The notes: generated by a model from the letters alone, not told the origin. DNA of 5,263 bases from Candidatus Saccharibacteria bacterium CG_4_10_14_0_2_um_filter_52_9 (GCA_002792275.1 PFOA01000061.1:1-5263), one strand, 5' to 3'; shown: positions 1 to 5,093, counted from the first letter of the stretch. A program made the numbers and translations.

Positions 1-2
1 GA

Positions 3-44
3 ATCAGGGAGCAGAAGATGCTGGACAAACTAACGTCAAGTTAG
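3..44 (+). CDS. Possible 3' tail of a gene entering from the left edge
   Basis: Reading from base 3, the plus strand gives IREQKMLDKLTSS followed by TAG at 42-44. The residue mix looks protein-like. The other two plus frames close at 31-33 and 47-49, and the second of these would read as a tail ending NVKLV. All three minus frames hit stops inside the first 43 bases, so a minus gene starting here and running off the left edge is unlikely. About 14 codons are too few to name a product or settle the frame. Confidence 0.22.
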   Translation: MREQKMLDKLTSS

Positions 45-48
45 TTTG
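26..48. repeat. 9-bp perfect inverted repeat (hairpin)
   Basis: CAAACTAAC at 26-34 is exactly complementary to GTTAGTTTG at 40-48, with a 5-base loop GTCAA. It spans the possible stop codon at 42-44. No U-rich run follows on the plus strand (gaaacagg comes next), so it is not a textbook intrinsic terminator. It could still protect an mRNA 3' end or belong to a structured RNA. Confidence 0.6.
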
Positions 49-60
49 AAACAGGCAATA

Positions 61-90
61 CCCCGAGCGTAAGCTCGTGGGAAGTTTATT
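61..90 (+). terminator. GC-rich GNRA-loop hairpin, weak terminator candidate
   Basis: CGAGC (64-68) pairs with GCTCG (73-77) around a GTAA tetraloop. After a single bulged T at 78, CCC (61-63) pairs with GGG (79-81), giving about 8 base pairs. The hairpin is followed by aagtttatt, only a mediocre U-tract. It lies between the possible gene tail ending near 44 and the promoter at 125, where a terminator for the left-hand gene would be expected. A structured RNA element is the alternative. Confidence 0.35.
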
Positions 91-124
91 CTGAGCCCAA
101 GCATAAGCTTTGAATACAATACAC

Positions 125-152
125 TTGACCTGTTGACAAATAGGTGTATAAT
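125..152 (+). promoter_or_regulatory. Sigma70-type promoter for the small plus-strand gene
   Basis: A -35 box TTGACC (125-130) is separated by 16 bp from a perfect -10 box TATAAT (147-152). Transcription would start near A160, leaving a leader of about 23 nt before the ATG at 183. A second TTGACA at 133-138 is only 8 bp from the -10 and so is not a usable -35. Together the two make a direct repeat of TTGAC with 8-bp periodicity that could be a protein-binding site. This promoter excludes the GTG at 144 as the gene start, because it lies between the promoter elements. Confidence 0.72.
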
Positions 153-161
153 GCGTTTTAC

Positions 162-191
162 AAAAGAGAAAAAAGAGGCGTGATGTACACC
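162..191 (-). terminator. Intrinsic terminator of the sbcB transcript
   Basis: On the minus strand GGTGT (191-187) pairs with ACGCC (181-177) around the loop ACATC, a 5-bp stem with one G-U pair. It is followed at once by TC, TTTTTT (174-169), CTC and TTTT (165-162). A stem plus U-rich tract facing the direction of sbcB fits an intrinsic terminator. It lies about 165-190 bases beyond the sbcB stop and sits exactly on the leader, Shine-Dalgarno and start codon of the plus-strand small gene. The sbcB mRNA would therefore be antisense to all of that gene. Confidence 0.5.
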
Positions 192-380
192 TTCATAGTT
201 CTGGGCTTAGTCCCGGGCACCAATCTTCAAATCACCTTCCGGACCTGGATAGTCCTGTCCGGTCTGGCTGGCATTGCTTACTGCTTACATAAGCTGGCCG
301 TACTGCACCGCCATCTGATGGCCGACGGCGTGCAGTTGCGCCTGCCGCTACACGCTAGCCGGCTTCATCTAAGGGGATAA
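183..380 (+). CDS. Small hydrophobic/membrane protein, 65 aa, unrecognised
   Basis: The ATG at 183 follows an AGAGG Shine-Dalgarno (174-178, 4-nt spacing) and a good promoter; the stop is TAA 378-380. The 65-residue product begins with a short hydrophobic stretch (residues 3-10), then PGTN (11-14), then a likely membrane helix at about 21-41 that includes W22 and C34. A histidine/arginine-rich tail follows (H42, R43, H44, R53, H57, R60, H62, R64). I do not recognise the family and assign no function. The last 26 bp overlap the 3' end of the convergent exonuclease gene, so residues after about 58 share DNA with it. The promoter, Shine-Dalgarno and membrane-protein character together argue for a real gene, although its length and the overlap leave doubt. 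The longer reading from GTG 144 is rejected because it starts inside the promoter. Confidence 0.6.
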   Translation: MYTFIVLGLVPGTNLQITFRTWIVLSGLAGIAYCLHKLAVLHRHLMADGVQLRLPLHASRLHLRG

Positions 381-1809
381 TCGACTCGCCGTAGAGCTTG
401 AGCTCTTCGAGCAGATATTTTTTTTGGCCTGATAATTTTTCTTTACCCAATTCCTCGAGCCGAGCGAAATACTTGGCCAATTGGCTGGTAGTGCCACCGT
501 CCAGCAGTTGCTGATGAATAAAATTATCCCAGGCTGTACGCTCCTCGGCGGTCAAACTATTGGGATAATTACGGGCTTTGTACAGCGGCAGGAGGCTCTT
601 TAGGCGTTCATCTTGGAAGTTGTCTGCCAGCATCGCTAAATCCTCGGGCTTGGCGGTCCGGGCTGAGCGCATAGTCTGTTTGTCTGGTCCGCCGATAAAG
701 CCTTCGTATAAACGGCTGTCGACCGTCAGCTGATTATCCACCAGACTGGTCTGGGCTTTTTCGCGTTCGTCGTCGAGCCGGGCTATGGCTTTCAGGATTT
801 TAGCGGCGAATTCGGCTTGGTGTTTTTTGAGGATTTTCAGATGCCGGCTGATGACATCAAGATCCAGGCCAAGCCGTTCCCGGACTGCCCCGTCTTTGAT
901 AACACCCAGCGGTGCTACGGCCGGAGCGCGGTTATATTTGATGGTTTTTACCGGCAGGCGTACGGCGTCCGGATCTTTGGTGAAGCGCCAGGCTGATACC
1001 AGTTCGTCGACACTCATGGCCAGGAAGGGCGTTGGGTCGTGCCGCAGGTCATAGACCAGCACCGCGCCGTCTTGTGGGTGATTGGCCAGCAAAACCGCTA
1101 CCGAAGTATGCAGGTGCTCACTGGAATAACGGCCGGTGGTGTACACGAAAGGCTGGCCGCCGCCCACCAAAGCGCCGACTTTCTTTTTGTCGCGCATGCC
1201 CAGCAGGTAGTCGAATAATTCCGGCTGTTTAGCGCGAATCAGTTGCGCCACCGCAATCGTGGCTCGCACATCGTCCAGAGCGTCGTGCGCCTGGCTATGA
1301 TCCAGCTTATTCACCTTGGTCAGAAATTCCAGGCGGTTGGCCGGCTTGCCATCCGGTGCAAACGGCCATTTGATGCCGTCGGGGCGCAGGGCTCGGGTCA
1401 TGCGCACCAGGTCTAGCAGATCCCAGCGCGAACAGCCGTCTTTCCACTGCCATTCATAGGCATCATAAAAGTTACGATAGTGCAGAAAGCGCATAAACTC
1501 ATCGTCAAAGCGGATACTATTAAAGCCCATGAATATCGTGTCCGGCTTAACGACTTCGTCATAAAACAGCTTCAGGAACTCGGCTTCGGTAAGGCCGTCG
1601 GCCAGGGTTTGCTGTGGCGTAATACCGGTTACCATGATGGCGTTCGGCCCCGGCAGTACATCCGGTGTCAGTTTGATTAACACGTTAACCGGTTCTCCGA
1701 CCGGTTTCAGCTCCAGGTCTGTCCGCTGGCCGGCAAATTGCATAATCCGACCCTGTCGGGCGTCAAACCCGGTTGTTTCCAGATCATAAAAGAAAAAACT
1801 GGCAGCCAT
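355..1809 (-). CDS. sbcB: Exodeoxyribonuclease I (3'-5' ssDNA exonuclease)
   Basis: Degrades single-stranded DNA 3' to 5' in the cytoplasm and, by family knowledge, serves recombination, mismatch repair and removal of 3' tails. The 484-residue protein is close to the roughly 475 of E. coli ExoI and collinear with it. The DEDDh nuclease core is complete: D9 and E11 in DLETTG, D102 in RFDDE, H175 in SQAHDA and D180, each offset by 6 from E. coli D15, E17, D108, H181 and D186. Family signatures include VTGITPQ (60-66), YRNFYDAY (111-118), SRWDLLD (127-133), ALRPDGI (140-146) and LFDYL (198-202). The middle part (about 205-350) matches the SH3-like region and the end (about 355-475) the helical ExoI C-terminal domain, with YKARN near 410-414. 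ATG 1809 is followed directly by the catalytic strand, so it is the natural start. No good Shine-Dalgarno is seen. The gene lies 34 bp behind the methyltransferase with no promoter seen between, so the two are probably cotranscribed. Confidence 0.96.
   Translation of the reverse strand: MAASFFFYDLETTGFDARQGRIMQFAGQRTDLELKPVGEPVNVLIKLTPDVLPGPNAIMVTGITPQQTLADGLTEAEFLKLFYDEVVKPDTIFMGFNSIRFDDEFMRFLHYRNFYDAYEWQWKDGCSRWDLLDLVRMTRALRPDGIKWPFAPDGKPANRLEFLTKVNKLDHSQAHDALDDVRATIAVAQLIRAKQPELFDYLLGMRDKKKVGALVGGGQPFVYTTGRYSSEHLHTSVAVLLANHPQDGAVLVYDLRHDPTPFLAMSVDELVSAWRFTKDPDAVRLPVKTIKYNRAPAVAPLGVIKDGAVRERLGLDLDVISRHLKILKKHQAEFAAKILKAIARLDDEREKAQTSLVDNQLTVDSRLYEGFIGGPDKQTMRSARTAKPEDLAMLADNFQDERLKSLLPLYKARNYPNSLTAEERTAWDNFIHQQLLDGGTTSQLAKYFARLEELGKEKLSGQKKYLLEELKLYGESIIPLDEAG
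396..425 (+). terminator. Candidate terminator for the small gene, inside sbcB
   Basis: On the plus strand GCTTGAG (396-402) can pair with TTCGAGC (406-412) around CTC, 7 pairs including two G-U. After a 5-base gap comes a run of eight Ts (418-425). It lies 16 bases beyond the stop of the small plus-strand gene. The T-run is also the AAA-AAA part of a KK pair in the exonuclease, so chance is possible, and the 5-base gap weakens the call. Confidence 0.33.
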
Positions 1810-1821
1810 AGACAGCTACCA
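1800..1821 (-). promoter_or_regulatory. Hairpin presenting the sbcB start codon in its loop
   Basis: On the minus strand TGGTAGC (1821-1815) pairs with GCTGCCA (1806-1800), seven pairs with one G-U. The loop TGTCTATG (1814-1807) contains the initiating ATG. The only weakly Shine-Dalgarno-like bases, GGTAG, are in the stem. This may limit initiation or offer the start codon in an open loop. Function is inferred from base pairing alone. Confidence 0.4.
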
Positions 1822-1843
1822 GTGTAACATCGAACCGAAAGGT

Positions 1844-2656
1844 TTAGCCTGGCAACTCGGCGAAGGTATCACGCCGTAAGTTGGTGACACTGTAGCCGTA
1901 ATCGCTAAAGCGATCGGTTAACTGAATCTGCCGGGTAGCTGAAAGGTGGGCGTGTTCATACATGATAAAGTGAGGCGCGTTGGTCTCCAGGTTAAGCTGG
2001 TCAAGCACGATTTTGTCGTGGCCCTCGGTATCTACAAACAGGCCGTCGATTTTTCCAACGCCATATTGCTCAAAGAGGCCTGGCAAGGTTGTCGTCTTTA
2101 CGTCTGTCGGAGCAACCAAGCCATTCAGGTCATCAACCATCCAACGGTGCTTTTCAACTACTAGCGGGTCAAAACTTGACATCGGACTCATGGGGTTTCT
2201 CTTGCCTGTTGGCAAGGCTACAGCAGCCAGCATGGTTGCCGTACCTTGCCGCTCGGTAACAGCCACATTAGCAAAATCAAGACCCAGGTGCCCCTGGTAG
2301 TTCCGCTTGAGTGCTTCGAATACATGGGGAACCGGTTCAACCAAGAGACCTTTCCAGTTGTGGTTTAGGACATGTTCACGAACAGGATCAGCACCTACAC
2401 CATCGTTGGCTCCTATCTGTACAAAGAAAAAGCTGCCGTTACACTCCGTGTATTCAGCCAGGTGTTTTTCGATCTTTTTCCATTTTGGAACGTCTTTAAG
2501 CGCGGCCAGCGCATTAAGGTAAGATTGTGGTCTTAATATACGTTTGGCAAGTGAAACCTTGCCCAAATTCGGCGCCATCGCCCGCACCTTGCTAGTGAGC
2601 AAAGCGCTCTCTACCTCTGTAATAGCGGCCGCTTCTGGGTTAGGTATGGCACTCAT
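1844..2656 (-). CDS. FkbM-family SAM-dependent methyltransferase
   Basis: A Rossmann-fold methyltransferase of the FkbM type (Methyltransf_21). Members usually methylate hydroxyls of sugars, polyketides or other small molecules; here a surface glycan or lipid head group is a reasonable guess, not shown. Of 270 residues, the SAM-binding loop is FVQIGANDG (78-86). The acidic residue ending the second strand is E107 in LLVEPVPHVF, VAVTE (131-135) follows, and the later family motif is VDTEGHD (208-214) with IMYEHAHL (231-238). Residues 1-70 lie outside the domain. The ATG at 2656 is only about 5-7 nt from the predicted transcription start and has no Shine-Dalgarno, so it would be near-leaderless. 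ATG 2578 (Met27) has AAGGTG at 2590-2585 with a 6-nt spacer and would give 244 residues without touching the domain. It has its own promoter, 37 bp behind obg, and probably carries sbcB in the same transcript. Confidence 0.88.
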   Translation of the reverse strand: MSAIPNPEAAAITEVESALLTSKVRAMAPNLGKVSLAKRILRPQSYLNALAALKDVPKWKKIEKHLAEYTECNGSFFFVQIGANDGVGADPVREHVLNHNWKGLLVEPVPHVFEALKRNYQGHLGLDFANVAVTERQGTATMLAAVALPTGKRNPMSPMSSFDPLVVEKHRWMVDDLNGLVAPTDVKTTTLPGLFEQYGVGKIDGLFVDTEGHDKIVLDQLNLETNAPHFIMYEHAHLSATRQIQLTDRFSDYGYSVTNLRRDTFAELPG

Positions 2657-2668
2657 GTATTATCAAGT

Positions 2669-2697
2669 ATTATACATTATTAATGTAGAATAGTCAA
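2669..2697 (-). promoter_or_regulatory. Near-consensus promoter of the methyltransferase-sbcB unit
   Basis: On the minus strand TTGACT (2697-2692) is separated by exactly 17 bp from TATAAT (2674-2669). It fills the 37-bp AT-rich gap behind obg; the -35 overlaps the obg TGA stop (2696-2694). Initiation is expected around 2661-2663, just before the ATG at 2656. The spacer carries a 15-bp palindrome, listed separately. Confidence 0.78.
2673..2687. promoter_or_regulatory. 15-bp palindrome in the promoter spacer (operator candidate)
   Basis: TACATTA (2673-2679), one central T, then TAATGTA (2681-2687) form a perfect 7-bp inverted repeat. It occupies most of the spacer between -35 and -10 and overlaps two bases of the -10. 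A dimeric repressor bound there would block RNA polymerase. No regulator gene is visible in the window, and AT-rich sequence makes some chance symmetry likely. Confidence 0.45.
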
Positions 2698-3965
2698 TAT
2701 ACCAGCGTGCCACTGCCGATGCGGATGGTTTGGCCGGCTTCTATGCCCTGGCGGGTTAGTTCGTGCAGGATGCCGGCCCGGCGCATGATGTCGCGCAGGC
2801 GCTGGACGCCTTCTTCGCTGTCAAAGTCGGTACGGCGGGCAAATTTCTCGATTCGTTCGCCGGTGACAACGAATATATCATCCTCTTTGGTGACGGTGTA
2901 GGCGTCTGACGTATCTGTTAGTTTATAAACCGGCGGGGCTGATTCGACGTTGCTATCGGCCACCTTGGCACGATCGGCTTTAACCACATTGTTAATGCTG
3001 AATAACAGGGGGTTGACGCCGATACCGGCCAGTGCCGAAATCGCAAAGACCGGTGTTTTTTTGGATACGGCCTTCTTTAGCTGTTTGATCAGATCGGCCA
3101 CCATCTCGGGGTCGAAGCCTTCGATTTTGGTGATGGCCACGATCTCCGGGCGTTTTGTTAGGTCGGTAGAGTAGGCTTTGAGCTCACCACGAATGGTTTT
3201 GTAGGCCGCGGCCACGTCGTCGTTATAAGCATCGATCAAGTGCAGGATGACCGCCGTGCGCTCCACATGGCGCAAAAAGTCGTGCCCCAGGCCTTTGCCT
3301 TCGGCGGCGCCCTCGATCAGGCCGGGAATGTCGGCGAACAGCAGGCTACTGGTCTTATCTATATCAACCACGCCGAGGTTGGGCGTTAGGGTGGTAAACG
3401 GGTAGTCGGCGATCTCCGGTCGGGCATTGCTTAACTTGCTAAGCAGGGTTGATTTACCGGCGTTGGGCAGGCCGACTAAGCCGACATCGGCGATCATTTT
3501 GAGTTCTAATTGTAGGTCAAAAACTTCGCCCGGGTCACCCTTTTCGGCGAAATTGGGTGCTTGGCGGCGCGAAGACACAAAGTGGGCGTTGCCAAAGCCG
3601 CCGCGGCCGCCTTTGGCCACTATTGCCCGCTGGCCGTCTTGAACCAGGTCGGCTACTACTGTGCCGTCTTCTTTGGTGGCAATTGTCCCGACTGGCACGG
3701 CCACGATCAGATCCTTGCCGCTACGGCCGTGCTTGCGAGTTTTGCCGCCGGGGCGGCCCGGGTCGGCTCTAACCTCTTTGTTATAACGAAAAGCGGCCAG
3801 GGTGTTCTGATTGCGACTGGCGGCTAGCACGATGTCGCCGCCGTCGCCGCCGTCGCCGCCGTCGGGGCCGCCCTTGTCGATAAATTTTTCATGCCGAAAG
3901 CTGAGCTTGCCATTACCGCCAGCTCCGGCTGCCACCGTTACGCGAACCTTATCAATGAAACTCAT
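2694..3965 (-). CDS. obg: GTPase Obg/CgtA, ribosome-assembly GTPase
   Basis: Obg binds the large ribosomal subunit, aids its late maturation and links growth to GTP/ppGpp levels (family knowledge). All three domains are present in 423 residues. The glycine-rich Obg fold covers 1-158, with the GGD repeats at 36-44 and GGRGGFGN at 119-126. The G domain follows from about 159 and the OCT C-terminal domain covers about 345-423. G1 is GLPNAGKST (165-173), G2 includes TTLTPN (191-196), G3 is DIPG (212-215) with LIEGAAEGKGLGHDFL (216-231), and G5 is SAL (310-312). The G4 position reads TKIE (279-282) where NKxD is usual, an oddity for guanine recognition. The start MSFIDKVRV fits the family N-terminus. 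No Shine-Dalgarno precedes it. Its ATG directly follows the TAA of the wall hydrolase, so translation is probably coupled. The familiar partners rplU and rpmA are not adjacent. Confidence 0.97.
   Translation of the reverse strand: MSFIDKVRVTVAAGAGGNGKLSFRHEKFIDKGGPDGGDGGDGGDIVLAASRNQNTLAAFRYNKEVRADPGRPGGKTRKHGRSGKDLIVAVPVGTIATKEDGTVVADLVQDGQRAIVAKGGRGGFGNAHFVSSRRQAPNFAEKGDPGEVFDLQLELKMIADVGLVGLPNAGKSTLLSKLSNARPEIADYPFTTLTPNLGVVDIDKTSSLLFADIPGLIEGAAEGKGLGHDFLRHVERTAVILHLIDAYNDDVAAAYKTIRGELKAYSTDLTKRPEIVAITKIEGFDPEMVADLIKQLKKAVSKKTPVFAISALAGIGVNPLLFSINNVVKADRAKVADSNVESAPPVYKLTDTSDAYTVTKEDDIFVVTGERIEKFARRTDFDSEEGVQRLRDIMRRAGILHELTRQGIEAGQTIRIGSGTLVY
3834..3860. repeat. Three tandem 9-bp units encoding GGD-GGD-GGD in obg
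   Basis: Three perfect copies of GTCGCCGCC run from 3834 to 3860 on the plus strand and encode the tripled Gly-Gly-Asp of the Obg glycine-rich domain (residues 36-44). The peptide repeat is common in Obg proteins, so selection on the protein explains it. The exact DNA repetition could still favour replication slippage in 9-bp, frame-keeping steps. Confidence 0.8.
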
Positions 3966-5057
3966 TTAGCGGTAAATATAGTGTTGGAAGTGGTTGGCGC
4001 TGGTCGTTCCGGTACCCACATGATTCCAGCCGGCCAGACCGTTCATATCGGAGTATTGAATACTACCGTCAGGCAAGACAGCTTCGACGACGGCAACATG
4101 GCCGAAATAGCCGCCGCTACTCTGGGCAATTGCGCCTGGCACTGGCGTCTTGCTAACCTTCCAACCACTAAGCGCGGCGTAGTAAGCCCAGCTGTTAGCA
4201 TTACCCCAGTTGGCAGGTACCGGCAGACGCTTAGCGACGTACCAGGTGCAATAACCATAATCATAGCCGTTGCCACCATATTGGGCGGTGAAAGCACCCG
4301 ACTGTAGTACTGAGGCAGTTTTATTACCATTTGGAATAAGAATTCGCGAACCAACTCTTAGGCCGTTAACTTCGGCGTCATTATAGGCAATTATCTGGTC
4401 TCGGTTGGTGTGGAATTTGGCCGCTAAACTGTCCGGCGTGTCTCCAGCATTGACGGTGTAAACAATGCCGTTTACCGGCGGAATAACCAGATGGCTACCG
4501 GCCGAAACCGCCTCGCCTGTCATATTATTGGACCAACGAACACTGTCTGAGGTGACATTAAACTTAGCGGCAATGGTGGAAACGGTATCGCCGGCTACTG
4601 CGGTGTAATCTTTGATGTCGGCGCTGGACTTGAGAGCGGTTGCCACCACCTGCGGCTTGCTGACGACGTTATTGTTAGAGGCGGCGATGGCTACGTCGGC
4701 AGCCTCGGACTGTGCCTGGTTGGTTACGGCGGTGGTTTCGGGCAATTGGCCCATGCGGGCAACGGTAAGAGCGATATCGGCCGAGGAGACCTGGTCTAGT
4801 GGGTTGGCGACTTGGGTAGCTGTTGCGCTACTCAGGGACGGGGCGGCCAGGTTGTCGGTTTTGGGGTTTTGCAACACAAAAACAGCAATTATGCCCAGAA
4901 TAACCACATTGGAGGCTACCAAACCGAAGCGCACGGCCCGGCGGCGTACAGTTTTGCGGCGTAGCTTGATTTGAAGGCGGCGATAAAAGCTGGCTGACCG
5001 GAGAGTATCTGGCACAGCTAAGCGATCGGTAATCGATTGTGTGGGGGTTGTACTAAT
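3966..5057 (-). CDS. Membrane-anchored LysM-LysM-CHAP peptidoglycan hydrolase
   Basis: Likely a cell-surface enzyme that cuts peptidoglycan peptide cross-links or amide bonds. Counted from the Ile codon at 5057 (363 residues), a basic stretch rich in Arg/Lys at about 26-44 precedes one membrane helix (about 45-62), giving an inside-to-outside anchor. A low-complexity Ala/Ser/Val/Thr linker follows to about 150. LysM 1 is about 151-194 (YTAVAGDTVSTIAAKF) and LysM 2 about 199-243 (YTVNAGDTPDSLAAKF). The CHAP domain is about 264-362, with candidate catalytic Cys270 (YGYCTWYVA), His320 (FGHVAVVE) and Asp337 (SDMNG). Start choice: a strong AAGGAG (5068-5063) lies 5 nt before ATT 5057, and no in-frame ATG, GTG or TTG occurs between the promoter and GTG 5015, which lacks a Shine-Dalgarno. 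The longer reading from TTG 5165 starts within the -35 box and would give 399 residues. First gene of the unit; its TAA abuts the obg ATG. Confidence 0.9.
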   Translation of the reverse strand: MSTTPTQSITDRLAVPDTLRSASFYRRLQIKLRRKTVRRRAVRFGLVASNVVILGIIAVFVLQNPKTDNLAAPSLSSATATQVANPLDQVSSADIALTVARMGQLPETTAVTNQAQSEAADVAIAASNNNVVSKPQVVATALKSSADIKDYTAVAGDTVSTIAAKFNVTSDSVRWSNNMTGEAVSAGSHLVIPPVNGIVYTVNAGDTPDSLAAKFHTNRDQIIAYNDAEVNGLRVGSRILIPNGNKTASVLQSGAFTAQYGGNGYDYGYCTWYVAKRLPVPANWGNANSWAYYAALSGWKVSKTPVPGAIAQSSGGYFGHVAVVEAVLPDGSIQYSDMNGLAGWNHVGTGTTSANHFQHYIYR

Positions 5058-5062
5058 ACAAT

Positions 5063-5068
5063 CTCCTT
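5063..5068 (-). promoter_or_regulatory. Strong Shine-Dalgarno that fixes an ATT start
   Basis: AAGGAG on the minus strand is the best Shine-Dalgarno sequence I noticed in the window. Five bases downstream in the hydrolase frame is ATT (5057-5055). The TTG at 5061-5059 in another frame meets TAG two codons later, so it cannot be the start of this gene. AUU initiation is known for E. coli infC and pcnB. Confidence 0.6.
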
Positions 5069-5093
5069 GTCTAAAACAGAGGTAGTGCCAAAC

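Larger units (their letters stand above)
1..124. other. Left flank without a confident gene; three small hairpins
   Basis: No convincing complete gene lies here. Three stem-loops are visible: 26-48, 61-81 and a short one AAGC-ATAA-GCTT at 99-110. The last two share the near-palindrome AGC(G/A)TAAGCT, at 66-75 and 100-109, spaced 34 bp start to start. I compared the stretch by eye with remembered tmRNA, RNase P, SRP, 6S and 5S consensus segments and saw no match. It may be the end of one gene plus the upstream region of the small gene at 183. Confidence 0.4.

Noticed and set aside
1..124. tmRNA, RNase P RNA, SRP RNA or 5S rRNA in the left flank
   Set aside because: None of the conserved core segments I could recall for these RNAs appear on either strand; only generic hairpins are seen.
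144..182. GTG at 144 as the start of the small plus-strand gene (78 residues)
   Set aside because: It lies between the -35 and -10 boxes of the gene's own promoter, upstream of the expected transcription start. ATG 183 has a Shine-Dalgarno.
785..1054. Plus-strand frames antisense to sbcB (also 1032-1232 and 1480-1680)
   Set aside because: The sbcB frame is unambiguous across the region. The antisense products are low-complexity Arg/Ser-rich or featureless.
1830..1841. AACC-GAAA-GGTT hairpin between the methyltransferase and sbcB as a terminator
   Set aside because: The stem is only 4 bp and no U-run follows on the minus strand, so read-through into sbcB is expected.
1946..2300. Overlapping plus-strand frames antisense to the methyltransferase
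   Set aside because: Two competing frames on the same DNA, no initiation signals seen, and the opposite strand encodes a clear FkbM domain.
3834..3860. 9-bp tandem repeat as a phase-variation tract
   Set aside because: It encodes the GGD repeats typical of Obg, and changes by whole units would keep the frame, so no on/off switching is expected.
3891..4307. 138-residue plus-strand frame across the obg/hydrolase junction
   Set aside because: It is antisense to two strongly supported genes, has no recognisable motifs, and crosses their junction with no promoter or Shine-Dalgarno seen.
4043..4354. 103-residue minus-strand frame inside the CHAP region
   Set aside because: It is an alternative frame of the same strand as the hydrolase, whose frame has intact LysM and CHAP motifs.
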